33,128 nt of DNA from Acetivibrio alkalicellulosi (lineage in GTDB: Bacteria; Bacillota; Clostridia; Acetivibrionales; Acetivibrionaceae). Shown here piece after piece: positions 16,874 to 24,348 of the stretch. The notes under the pieces were generated by a model that was not told where the DNA came from, did not search any database, and was given only the letters and a program-made list of their open reading frames with translations. The DNA is taken from positions 2,633,615 through 2,666,742 of the forward strand of contig VLTH01000002.1 in the NCBI GenBank assembly GCA_008125075.1. The letters are read 5' to 3'. The position numbers and the translations under genes are program-made. Each line of letters opens with the position of its first letter. Position 1 is the stretch's first letter.

Positions 16874-17559
16874 TTTAATTCTCCTGTTTCAAATTTGTAA
16901 CCTATACCCCAAACAGTTACAATTAGTTTTCTGTACTCACCAAGGCTTTCTCTAAGCATCTTAACATGGGTATCTACTGTACGGTTGTCACCGTAAAAAT
17001 CATATCCCCACACTCCACTTAATATCTGATCTCTAGAAAAAACCTTGTTGGGATATTTGGCAAAATAACCTAACAGTTCAAACTCTTTTGGCGTCAATTC
17101 AATAAGTTTATCTTTTATCGTAACATTTCTTCCCTCAAAATCTATTTTTAATTTTTCAAATTGAATAATGCTTCTTTGATTTTGACTATCATCAGTTCCC
17201 AAGCTTCTTTTTATTATTGCCTTTGATCTAGCAACAAGTTCTTTTAAACTAAATGGCTTTACAACATAGTCGTCTACACCAAGTTCAAAACCAAAAAGTT
17301 TATCATATTCTTCCCCTTTAGCAGAAAGCATAATTATTGGAATTTGAGAAGTTTGACGTATTTCTCTACAAACTGTCCAACCATCCATTTTAGGCATCAT
17401 AATATCAAGAATCACAAGTGAATACTCTCCTTTTTTAAAAAGCTCCAATGCACTCAATCCATCTGCTGCCTTATCTATATCATATCCTAATGAGGAAAAA
17501 TACTCTGCTATCATATCCCTCATTCTCTCTTCATCATCTACAACCAATATTTTATACAT
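16870..17559 (-). CDS. OmpR/PhoB-family response regulator
   Basis: A 229-aa regulator. Receiver domain at 1-120: acidic pair DD8-9, phosphoacceptor D52 in VILDIMMP, S in IIMLSAK, and K in DYVVKPFS. Winged-helix domain at about 130-225 (ELTPKEFELLGYFAKYP, then RTVDTHVKMLRESLG). ATG follows AGGAGG at a normal distance. It is the first gene of the regulator/kinase pair, and the likely binder of the 11-bp repeats at 15448-15469. I see no matching repeat upstream of this gene, so autoregulation through the same site is not supported. Confidence 0.94.
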   Translation of the reverse strand: MYKILVVDDEERMRDMIAEYFSSLGYDIDKAADGLSALELFKKGEYSLVILDIMMPKMDGWTVCREIRQTSQIPIIMLSAKGEEYDKLFGFELGVDDYVVKPFSLKELVARSKAIIKRSLGTDDSQNQRSIIQFEKLKIDFEGRNVTIKDKLIELTPKEFELLGYFAKYPNKVFSRDQILSGVWGYDFYGDNRTVDTHVKMLRESLGEYRKLIVTVWGIGYKFETGELK

Positions 17560-17790
17560 CTGTCAATCCTCCTTCTATACAAGTTTAGTATTCAGTTCAA
17601 AGTGTATATTTTTTAGTCAAATAACTTTTTAAAAAACCCATCTACCCCTTTATTATTAGCCCTTACTTTCTTCAAATTATCAATAATGTGTTTTTTATTG
17701 TTGTATACAAATATAGTACCAATATTAAATTTTAAATGCAAATATACAAAATCGTAATCTATATCAACTTCACCATTTTAATAATATAAA

Positions 17791-17812
17791 TAGACATTCA
17801 TGAGCAAAAAAC
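17791..17812. repeat. 22-bp dispersed repeat, copy 1
   Basis: TAGACATTCATGAGCAAAAA and the next two bases match 26668-26689 at 20 of 22 positions in the same orientation. Both copies are intergenic. Confidence 0.55.
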
Positions 17813-17830
17813 TCATAGGATGAAAACATA

Positions 17831-17893
17831 ATGCGAATGAATGTCGCTGCGCATGTGCATGTTTACGACAGCAAACAAATTGCACGCGCATGA
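17831..17893 (+). other. Possible 20-aa leader-like ORF or gene fragment
   Basis: ATG at 17831 opens 20 codons to a TGA at 17891; the peptide contains MNVAAHVHVYDSKQIARA. The codons (GCT, GCG, CAT, GTG, TAC, GAC, AGC, CGC) are far richer in G+C than those of neighbouring genes. AGGA lies 10 nt upstream. It could be a fragment of a transferred gene or a short peptide; I recognise no family. Confidence 0.25.
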
Positions 17894-17952
17894 AATCAAA
17901 GGTTCTATTTTGAAAAGTATTTTCAGAATAGATTTTTGTGAAATGAGCATAT

Positions 17953-17993
17953 AAAAAATCAGGGTATTCATTTGATATAAACCCTGATTTTTT
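17953..17993. terminator. Strong bidirectional terminator
   Basis: AAAAAATCAGGGT (17953-17965) and ACCCTGATTTTTT (17981-17993) form a perfect 13-bp stem with a 15-nt loop and T-runs on both strands. It ends the zinc importer/Fur operon on the minus strand, 41 bp past the last stop. Confidence 0.9.
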
Positions 17994-18033
17994 TAATAAA
18001 TCAAATAATATATTTATTATTTCTTGTTAGTAT

Positions 18034-18486
18034 TTACTCTGAATTCGAAACAGGAGACTCTTTTTTATTACATCCGGGGCACAAACCATATAATTCTAAA
18101 TTATGCCCTTCAATTTTGAAGCCTGTTTCTTTGTTAATTTTTTCTTCAAAAGCATCCAAGGGGCAACCTAAAACAGAAACCATTTTGTGGCATAACCTAC
18201 ATATAATATGATGTTTATGTAGCATATTGTTAATTTCATAAACGCCTTTGTTCTCATCACGAATATTGACTTTTACGATTATATCTTTATTCAATAAAGC
18301 TTCAATAGCCCTGTATACTGTAGAAAGGGATATGTTAGAATCAGACATTTTAATGTCTAGATAAATATCTTCAGCAGAAACAGGAAATTCTTTACTATCT
18401 AGAATTTCCAGTATTTTTTTTCTATGTTTTGTGTTTTTTAAACCATTTCTATTTAGAATTTCTATATATTTTGAATAATCGCCCAC
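18034..18486 (-). CDS. zur: Fur-family metal-responsive repressor, probably Zur
   Basis: A 150-aa Fur-family protein. The N-terminal winged helix (residues about 10-80) includes the recognition segment ISLSTVYRAIEALL. The dimerisation/metal domain has the HxH region HKHH (90-93) and two CxxC pairs, C96/C99 and C136/C139, which hold the structural zinc of the family. It is the last gene of a zinc ABC importer operon, 31 bp after the permease, so I read it as Zur: with zinc bound it would repress the operon at the palindrome near 21190. Fur and Zur cannot be separated by sequence alone here; gene context carries the call. Start is GTG 18486, 7 nt after GAAGG. Confidence 0.88.
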   Translation of the reverse strand: MGDYSKYIEILNRNGLKNTKHRKKILEILDSKEFPVSAEDIYLDIKMSDSNISLSTVYRAIEALLNKDIIVKVNIRDENKGVYEINNMLHKHHIICRLCHKMVSVLGCPLDAFEEKINKETGFKIEGHNLELYGLCPGCNKKESPVSNSE

Positions 18487-18517
18487 AAAAAGCCTTCTCT
18501 CTTTATTTAATCTAACC

Positions 18518-19312
18518 TTATTGTTTTTTAAAACGTATCAAAGATATAATCAAACAAATTACATTGATGATAACAATTGTCCCTCCAGGCTTAAAATCAG
18601 AATAAAATGATATAAAAAGACCTAAGACAATTGTTGTTACTGATATTATAACAGATAAAACTGTTGTTTGCCAATAACTCTTACCAATTTGCATGGCAGT
18701 AGCAACTGGAAGAACAATCATTGAGGATATTACCAGTGTTCCAACTATTCTTGATGAAACCGATACTGTAATTGCTGTAAGCAAGGTGAAAATAAAACGT
18801 ATAATCGCAACGGGTATGCCTGCAAGTCTTGCTGATTCTTCATCAAATGTTATATAAAAAAGCTCTTTATATAAAAGACTAAGAGTTAATAAAACAATAA
18901 AGCTAAGACCAACAACAAGAATTAACTCAAAATTTGTTATTACAACGATACTTCCAAATAAAAAACTGTGAAAATTTGCATTTTTTACATAATCCGACAA
19001 AATAGCGGCTAATCCTATTCCTGTTGACATGACAACAGCAATTGCTATTTCACCGTATTTAGGAATTGCTTTTCTTATTTTTTCAATACCTAAAGCTGAA
19101 AATACTGAAAAAATTATTGCTGCAAATATGGGGTTAATATTAAAAGCTAACCCTGCTGCAACTCCTGCTAAAGCAGTGTGTGATAAAGCATCACCAATCA
19201 TGGAAAGGCGTTTTAACACCATAATCATTCCGATAAGTGGTATAATAACACCGATTAAAATGCCAACAATAAAGGCTCTTTGCATAAAAGGATACTGAAA
19301 AATTTCTAGCAT
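18518..19312 (-). CDS. znuB: Zinc ABC transporter permease, ZnuB/AdcB family
   Basis: An ABC-3 family permease of 264 aa with about eight hydrophobic helices. Family landmarks are the N-terminal FMQRAFIVGILIGVIIPLIG, LSMIGDALSHTALAGVA (helix near residues 35-50) and the C-terminal RIVGTLVISSMIVLPVATAM. It carries zinc (or manganese) across the membrane for the binding protein and ATPase encoded upstream. I start it at ATG 19312, which overlaps the ATPase stop by 7 nt and has GGAAGG about 10 nt upstream; an in-frame ATG eight codons earlier lies inside the ATPase gene with no ribosome site. Confidence 0.94.
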   Translation of the reverse strand: MLEIFQYPFMQRAFIVGILIGVIIPLIGMIMVLKRLSMIGDALSHTALAGVAAGLAFNINPIFAAIIFSVFSALGIEKIRKAIPKYGEIAIAVVMSTGIGLAAILSDYVKNANFHSFLFGSIVVITNFELILVVGLSFIVLLTLSLLYKELFYITFDEESARLAGIPVAIIRFIFTLLTAITVSVSSRIVGTLVISSMIVLPVATAMQIGKSYWQTTVLSVIISVTTIVLGLFISFYSDFKPGGTIVIINVICLIISLIRFKKQ

Positions 19313-20085
19313 GTCCCCCCCGCCTTCCATTTGCACTTATCACAGGCATGGCTGTGAAGGTTAATATGATAGCCGTATATTTCAGAAACCTGTTCTCTGC
19401 TAAGGTTAGAATCAGTGTTGTGTATCATAAGGCCTTTGTCTCCAAGACATAATAATCTATCTGCATGAACGGTTACAGCACCAATATCATGTGTTACCAT
19501 CATAATGGTTATACCAAGTTCTTTATTGAGCCTTGCCAGCAAACAATAAACTGCTTCTTCTGATTTTGCATCTATTCCAACTGTAGGCTCATCTAAAATC
19601 AAAATTTCTGGTTCAGAAACTAAAACCCTTGCAATAAAAACTCTTTGCTGTTGCCCCCCCGATAGCTTTCCTATCAAGTTTTTTTTATAAGGCAACATTC
19701 CCACCTTGTCTAAAGCCTCATCAACTAAGCTTTTATGAAACTTTCTTGGTCTTTTAAAAAGTCCTATCTTTGAATATAGGTTTGCTCTAACGATTTCTTC
19801 AACGGTAGCTGGAAAAGCTCCATTAAAAGTATTAACTTTTTGAGATATGTAGCCAATTTTATTCCATTCCTTAAACTTTTTAACATCCATTCCCATAATT
19901 TTAATTTTACCTTCATTTGGAGATAAAATGTCCAACAATAACTTAACCAAGGTACTTTTACCAGAGCCATTAGGACCAATGACTCCTGTAAATGTGCCTT
20001 TGGGGATATTAAAAGATATTTTGTTTAAAATCTGGTTTCCATTGTAAGCAAAGCCTACGTCCAAAACTTCAATAATATTATCCAC
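19306..20085 (-). CDS. znuC: Zinc ABC transporter ATP-binding protein, ZnuC/AdcC family
   Basis: A 259-aa ATPase. Walker A is GPNGSGKST, signature LSGGQQQR, Walker B ILILDEPTVGID, H-loop MMVTHDIGAV. The C-terminus ends in a metal-binding-looking tail, NLHSHACDKCKWKAGGTC, with His and four Cys; similar tails occur in some ZnuC/AdcC proteins and may sense zinc, though here it is only suggestive. ATG follows AGGTGG. It lies 41 bp after the binding-protein gene and overlaps the permease gene, so the three form one importer. Confidence 0.95.
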   Translation of the reverse strand: MDNIIEVLDVGFAYNGNQILNKISFNIPKGTFTGVIGPNGSGKSTLVKLLLDILSPNEGKIKIMGMDVKKFKEWNKIGYISQKVNTFNGAFPATVEEIVRANLYSKIGLFKRPRKFHKSLVDEALDKVGMLPYKKNLIGKLSGGQQQRVFIARVLVSEPEILILDEPTVGIDAKSEEAVYCLLARLNKELGITIMMVTHDIGAVTVHADRLLCLGDKGLMIHNTDSNLSREQVSEIYGYHINLHSHACDKCKWKAGGTC

Positions 20086-20126
20086 CTATTCCATTTTAAC
20101 CCTTTCTATGGTTTTATTGCATTAAC

Positions 20127-21161
20127 TTAAAAAGTCAAATATTTTTTTAATGTTTCTAAATTCTGACGCATAAAGTAAAAATAATCTCTTCCAGCCTCTA
20201 AATCATCTTTACTGATACCCTCAATTGGGTTTAAAATGGCTGTTTCTATGCCAAGATCCTTCGCTAGTGCATCTACTACTCTTGAGCTTGCCATTTCTTC
20301 AAAAAATATAACCTTTACATTATGCTTTTTAGCAAACCGTGTTATTTCAGCCATTCTAGCAGGACTTGGTTCAACATCAGAATACAAACCTTTAACTCCA
20401 AGTTGTCTTAATCCGTAAGCATCACATAAATAACCGTATGCTTCATGTGATACAATAATTTCCTTTGCTTTAAATTCTGCAACTGCTTCCCTATATTCTT
20501 TATCCAATTCATCAAGCTCTAACGCATATTTTTTAAAATTATCTTCATAAAAGTTTCTGTTTTCAGGATCTTTTTCAATAAATGCCTCCATAATCATTTG
20601 CATTTGAATTTTTGCATTCATGGGATTTAGCCATACATGCGGATCATACTCATGGTGATGGTGATGCTTTTCATTATGGTCGTGATTGTGGCTATGGTCA
20701 TGGTCGTGATTGTGGCTATGGTCATCATGGTCATTACCCATATTAATAAGTTCAATCCCCAAGGAAGTTTCCACCACCAGAAGATTTTTATTATTTACTG
20801 CAGATAGAACACTTTCTACCCATCCTTCCATTTCAGCACCATTATAGATAAATACATCAGCATTGAATAGAGCTGCTATATCCCTTGCTCCCGGCTCCCA
20901 GTGATGAACTTCTGTGCCAGGTGGTACCATATTGCTTGCTTCAATCCTGTCTCCACCAATTTTTTTGGCAAAGTCATACATGGTAAAAAAGCTGGTATAC
21001 ACTTTAAGTTTTGGTTTTTCAGGCTCTGGATCTTCTGACTGTAGTTCTTCTAAATCTACCGTTACAGGTTGGTTGTTGTCATTTTCAGTATTGTCGGTAT
21101 TTTTTGTACATCCACTGGTAAAAATTAAAATCAAGCCTAATAAAATTATTAATTTCTTCAT
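20127..21161 (-). CDS. znuA: Zinc-binding lipoprotein of ABC importer, ZnuA/AdcA family
   Basis: A 344-aa cluster A-I substrate-binding protein. A signal peptide ends in lipobox FTSGC with the lipidated cysteine at C18, so it is tethered outside the membrane. After an acidic linker (about 20-50) comes the metal-binding fold: HHWEPGARD (H86/H87), DPHVWLNP (H175), SHEAYGYL and the final acidic motif near FFEEMASS. Between H87 and H175 lies a long His/Asp-rich loop (about 142-170) typical of zinc rather than manganese binders. Part of this loop is coded by two perfect 24-bp repeats. ATG follows GGAGGGAG. First gene of the znuA-znuC-znuB-zur operon. Confidence 0.95.
   Translation of the reverse strand: MKKLIILLGLILIFTSGCTKNTDNTENDNNQPVTVDLEELQSEDPEPEKPKLKVYTSFFTMYDFAKKIGGDRIEASNMVPPGTEVHHWEPGARDIAALFNADVFIYNGAEMEGWVESVLSAVNNKNLLVVETSLGIELINMGNDHDDHSHNHDHDHSHNHDHNEKHHHHHEYDPHVWLNPMNAKIQMQMIMEAFIEKDPENRNFYEDNFKKYALELDELDKEYREAVAEFKAKEIIVSHEAYGYLCDAYGLRQLGVKGLYSDVEPSPARMAEITRFAKKHNVKVIFFEEMASSRVVDALAKDLGIETAILNPIEGISKDDLEAGRDYFYFMRQNLETLKKYLTF
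20676..20723 (-). repeat. Two perfect 24-bp tandem repeats in the His-rich loop of znuA
   Basis: The unit ATGGTCGTGATTGTGGCTAT plus GGTC occurs at 20676-20699 and again at 20700-20723. On the coding strand it encodes D-H-S-H-N-H-D-H. Such in-frame units can gain or lose copies and so change the length of the zinc-scavenging loop. Confidence 0.9.
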
Positions 21162-21180
21162 TTTCTCCCTCCGTAAAAAC

Positions 21181-21199
21181 GCAAATAATTGTTGTTTGC
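21181..21199. promoter_or_regulatory. Zur/Fur-box-like palindrome in the znu promoter
   Basis: GCAAATAATTGTTGTTTGC is a 19-bp palindrome with 7 of 9 pairs matching about one central base, the layout of Gram-positive Fur/Zur boxes. It lies just downstream of two minus-strand TATAAT boxes (21204-21209 and 21214-21219) and upstream of the ribosome site, so a bound repressor would block transcription start. A possible -35 (TTTGAA, 21236-21241) pairs with the second TATAAT at 16 bp. Binding by the operon's own Zur is inferred. Confidence 0.65.
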
Positions 21200-21328
21200 A
21201 TTTATTATACTATATTATATCCTTGAAAGGAATGCTTCAAACAAATTTCCCATAAAATTTAATGATTTCTGCTTTAATACACATATCCCACTTGAAGCTT
21301 TAAAATTCCCATAATTATTTTTAACATA

Positions 21329-21418
21329 ACCTATCTTGAATTCATTGATTTTGATTCTAAAAATTCTTTTAGTACGTTTATATCTTCATTACTCATTGTA
21401 CCTAAAACCTCTTTTTTA
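21329..21418 (-). repeat. Source copy of the duplicated 3' end
   Basis: The last codons of the membrane-protein gene, nearly identical to 12092-12174 about 9 kb away in the same orientation. This copy is intact and in frame. Confidence 0.8.
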
Positions 21419-22671
21419 TTTTGTAAAGATAAAGATATTTGATACTTTTTTCCTTTTGGAACATAGTCAATATTTTTTAATATATGTAATGGATATTTCC
21501 CTTTTTTAAAGTTACTTCCCAATTCAAAAATAACTATTTGATTAGCAGTATCAATTGTAATTTTTGTTATATATAGATCTAGAACAAACTCTAAAAGTAC
21601 AAATGACAATATCAAAATCCATAATATATTGTGGGGTTGAAATTTCTCTTTAATATTAAGACTGTCAGAACTTTCGTCTGACATAAATGATTTTACTGAA
21701 TTTAAACTGCTTTGACCGAACTTGCTTGTTTTAAACCTAAGATTATTATTATATATAATTACAAAGTATGAACTTTCTGAATCTGATTCTATTCTTACAT
21801 CCTGCACATTTTCTAAAACAACTCTTTTTGTTTCATATTTTTCTTTACCTAAGAAATTATATATTACTTCACCAACTATCCTGTCATTTTCGATTTTTTC
21901 CATTTTTATAGTTTCTAATATAAAAACATAATTAGCAAGAAATATAATAAATAAAAGTACTAGAACAAACATCACCTTAGCTAGTATGCTTTTCTTTACT
22001 TTTAAAACAATGTTTTTTTCTTCTCTTTGTAGTTTTATTTTTTTGTCAAATAAAGCCCCTGAAATCTTCGGAAGTTTTCCAAATAAGTCATTAAATGATT
22101 TGATTTCCTCACAATAGTAATCAATTGGTGTTTCCTCTTTATTATTGTTTTCTGTAGACCCCTTAAATAAAACATCGGGTTTATTTATTGCTAAACCTGG
22201 TTTACCAATAATCATTATTATATCATCAGCCAAATTACTAATTTCTCTTTCAAATATTGATCTTGCTATAGATATCTCTTTTTGATTAATCTCTATAAAT
22301 AAAGTATACTCTACTTCTTCATTGCTGTATTCATCATCAGATATAGATTTATCAATTTTAAATTTTACTATTTCATTAAAGGAATATATATCATAAACAG
22401 AGTTTAAGAAATTTGTTTTTTGTATTCTCATTGTCTTATCTGCTTTATCAAAAATATATTTACTTTCATCTCTCTTTGTTATTAAATAAAAAGCAGCAGC
22501 TACAAGAATGAATAGAATAATTGAGTTTATGCTTATCAAATCATTTAATGTCTTTAGAGCTATATACGTAAAAGATGCTACAACTACTAGAAAAATAATT
22601 CTAACTTTAATTGTTGATTGATACTCTATAACTATCTTTTCATTTTGCCTATCTACTTTAAAATTATTCAA
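21331..22671 (-). CDS. Membrane protein of unknown function, two PH-like halves
   Basis: A 446-aa protein I do not recognise. Four membrane helices occur in two groups: about 22-40 and 46-64, then about 228-250 and 345-365. After each pair comes a soluble beta-rich region in which a buried strand pattern recurs (YIFDKADKTMRIQKT; ITIDTANQIVIFELG), suggesting an internal duplication resembling bacterial PH/DUF304-type domains; this is a reading by eye. The start is TTG 22671, 9 nt after GAGAGG, with an in-frame TGA three codons upstream, so it cannot begin much earlier. The 3' end is duplicated at 12092. No operon partner: the zinc operon downstream has its own promoter. It could be a regulatory or structural membrane protein. 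Confidence 0.72.
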   Translation of the reverse strand: MNNFKVDRQNEKIVIEYQSTIKVRIIFLVVVASFTYIALKTLNDLISINSIILFILVAAAFYLITKRDESKYIFDKADKTMRIQKTNFLNSVYDIYSFNEIVKFKIDKSISDDEYSNEEVEYTLFIEINQKEISIARSIFEREISNLADDIIMIIGKPGLAINKPDVLFKGSTENNNKEETPIDYYCEEIKSFNDLFGKLPKISGALFDKKIKLQREEKNIVLKVKKSILAKVMFVLVLLFIIFLANYVFILETIKMEKIENDRIVGEVIYNFLGKEKYETKRVVLENVQDVRIESDSESSYFVIIYNNNLRFKTSKFGQSSLNSVKSFMSDESSDSLNIKEKFQPHNILWILILSFVLLEFVLDLYITKITIDTANQIVIFELGSNFKKGKYPLHILKNIDYVPKGKKYQISLSLQNKKEVLGTMSNEDINVLKEFLESKSMNSR

Positions 22672-22845
22672 AATGTCTCAACCTCTCATTTAATTATCAA
22701 ATTTTTCATCATGTCATAATTATTGATTGTCATAAATCTTATATCAGATTAAATGTCTTTTTATATTTTCAGAAAAGTATTAAAAGTTTTTTCTTTAATA
22801 TTAAACTATTAAAATATAAAAAACAAGAACTATTCAGACAGAGCT

Positions 22846-22876
22846 AGACAGAGATATACTAGAGAACACTTTTTTG
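22846..22876. repeat. Dispersed repeat, copy 1
   Basis: AGACAGAGATATACTAGAGA and the following bases match 26596-26626 at most of about 31 positions, including GATATACTAGAGAA and a T-run ending in G. It lies in the 290-bp gap upstream of the membrane-protein gene, which otherwise shows only the terminator at 22889. Confidence 0.55.
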
Positions 22877-22888
22877 CTTTTTATGATT

Positions 22889-22927
22889 AAAAAAGAGTAG
22901 AAGGTTTATATGCTTCTACTCTTTTTT
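22889..22927. terminator. Strong intrinsic terminator after the FIST gene
   Basis: AAAAAAGAGTAGAAG (22889-22903) and CTTCTACTCTTTTTT (22913-22927) form a 15-bp perfect stem with a 9-nt loop. It ends the chemoreceptor/FIST operon on the minus strand, 36 bp past the stop. Confidence 0.9.
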
Positions 22928-22962
22928 ATATCTATTAAACTATCTAAATGCTGTGAAAAATT

Positions 22963-24093
22963 TTAAGTTTTTTTGGATTTGAAAACTAGCATTGTAGATG
23001 TTTGATTTATATGGCCTATATATTCTTCACCATAGGTTGAAAAGCCTATTGTAGGAATATCTTTAAAAATTTCACCATATTGCTTTGTTGTATTTTCTTT
23101 TTGCAATTCTAGAGTTCTTAGTATACAATGAAAATTAATAATGCCTTCAATACTTCCAAACTCTTTTACTTTGCTTTCAATAGATCTTTTTGTGTCTTCT
23201 AATATATTTGTTGATTTAAGCAACTTAACTTCCATACCTTCTAATATATTGCAATAGAAACGCATAGTATTACCAATAATACTTTGAGGACTTCTTACGT
23301 AAATATCATCTTCACCAATAGGTAAACCTACAGGATTAGTCATGAAGTATTTAGATATATGTTCAGGCGAAGAAGCACCTACAGCTTTAGCATATGCATT
23401 TACAGCAGGCTCATTGTTAAATTCAATAACCTGTCTGTTTTTTTCATCAACCTTACTAGCAGTAAGAACATGATCTAAAACTTCAAAGCTTTGAGTTTTA
23501 ATAATTCCAAACTCCGCAGTATCATTTATTTTTAAAAGAGCCAGCAAAGCAGCATTATTATATGCTTTGCCATTAGCAAATACATATGTTTTAGAGAATT
23601 TTAGATCATCCCCCGCTGAGCCTCCAATAAAAGTGACATTTGTTCTATCGCCAATCAGATCCATTACACTCTCTTCCATCATACTCAGTCCGTCTATTAA
23701 AATTATACCTACATACTTTGTCATGTCCATGGTATATAAATTATCATTATAGTATTTTTCAAAGGAGTCAAAAGCATTATTAACATCAGGATTATCAGAA
23801 ATATTTTCAAGCACTTCTATCTTACATTCTTCAATAATACTTGAATTAAATGCCATTGCAACAATTGATTTTGTTAACATATCTCCACTTGTTATTTCAC
23901 CTGCCGTTGAGCATCCAAAAACCACAGCATCTTCAAAAGCTCTTTGCATAAGTAGACTCAAACTATCTAGATCAAAACTAGAAGATGAAAAAAACACCAG
24001 CAACTTTACGTCAAAGTCTCCTAACTGATTTTTTATATCTTTTATTGCCTCATCTACCGTAGGCTTTGTTGAAACTACAGACACTATATTCAT
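22963..24093 (-). CDS. Stand-alone FIST-domain sensory protein
   Basis: A 376-aa soluble protein covering FIST_N (about 25-205) and FIST_C (about 220-365) with no other domain. Landmarks: VVFGCSTAGEI, GIILIDGLS, FIGGSAGDDLKF then TYVFANGK, NNEPAVNAYAKAVG, INFHCILR and the C-terminal GFSTYGEEYIGHINQTSTML. FIST domains are predicted small-ligand sensors, usually fused to kinases, chemoreceptors or cyclic-dinucleotide enzymes. Here the domain is free and is the last gene of an operon whose first gene is a receptor without a sensor domain, so it is probably the detached input module for that receptor (inference). No signal peptide or membrane helix, so ligand sensing is cytoplasmic. ATG follows GGAGGTGG. 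Confidence 0.9.
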   Translation of the reverse strand: MNIVSVVSTKPTVDEAIKDIKNQLGDFDVKLLVFFSSSSFDLDSLSLLMQRAFEDAVVFGCSTAGEITSGDMLTKSIVAMAFNSSIIEECKIEVLENISDNPDVNNAFDSFEKYYNDNLYTMDMTKYVGIILIDGLSMMEESVMDLIGDRTNVTFIGGSAGDDLKFSKTYVFANGKAYNNAALLALLKINDTAEFGIIKTQSFEVLDHVLTASKVDEKNRQVIEFNNEPAVNAYAKAVGASSPEHISKYFMTNPVGLPIGEDDIYVRSPQSIIGNTMRFYCNILEGMEVKLLKSTNILEDTKRSIESKVKEFGSIEGIINFHCILRTLELQKENTTKQYGEIFKDIPTIGFSTYGEEYIGHINQTSTMLVFKSKKT

Positions 24094-24103
24094 ATTCCAC
24101 CTC

Positions 24104-24304
24104 CTATAATTTTACATTAAGTTCTTGTGCTATTCTTGTAACTTTTTCAATTATAACAGGGTCATCTTCAGAATTACTATCATACTTGTCCGGATTAATA
24201 CCCTTAAAAATAAATTTAGCTTTAGTGGTTTGAGCTATAACTGAATTACCTTTAGATCGTTCTTCAATAATTTGAGTTATCATATCTTTGATTATACCAG
24301 ACAA
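24104..24304 (-). CDS. Small protein between chemoreceptor and FIST genes
   Basis: A 66-aa acidic protein beginning SGIIKDMITQIIEE. I start it at TTG 24304, 6-7 nt after AGGAGTG; the GTG at 24313 lies inside that ribosome site and cannot be used well. The product has a helical N-terminus, a central basic/hydrophobic strand (KAKFIFKGINPDKY) and a C-terminal helix (EKVTRIAQELNVKL). No family recognised. It lies 44 bp after the receptor gene and 10 bp before the FIST gene, so all three are one transcript. An adaptor that couples the FIST sensor to the receptor is a natural guess, without direct evidence. Confidence 0.75.
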   Translation of the reverse strand: MSGIIKDMITQIIEERSKGNSVIAQTTKAKFIFKGINPDKYDSNSEDDPVIIEKVTRIAQELNVKL

Positions 24305-24348
24305 TAAAATCACTCCTTTTTATATTACTTTTTTGTATTTAAATAAAT

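Larger units (their letters stand above)
17560..18033. other. Intergenic region with foreign-looking patch
   Basis: About 470 bp between the regulator start and the fur-like gene's 3' end. The right end holds a strong terminator (17953-17993). Positions 17791-17812 match 26668-26689. A GC-rich patch at about 17831-17893, including a tiny ORF, stands out from the AT-rich background. I see no clear promoter for the regulator gene; TTGACT on the minus strand near 17615 lacks a -10 at the right distance. Confidence 0.5.

Noticed and set aside
17821-17893. The GC-rich patch as a riboswitch or other known structured RNA
   Set aside because: I could not fold it into any known class, and no transport or biosynthesis gene lies downstream on the same strand.
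20676-20723. Short tandem repeats as a CRISPR-like array
   Set aside because: The copies abut with no spacers and are in frame inside the His-rich loop of znuA.
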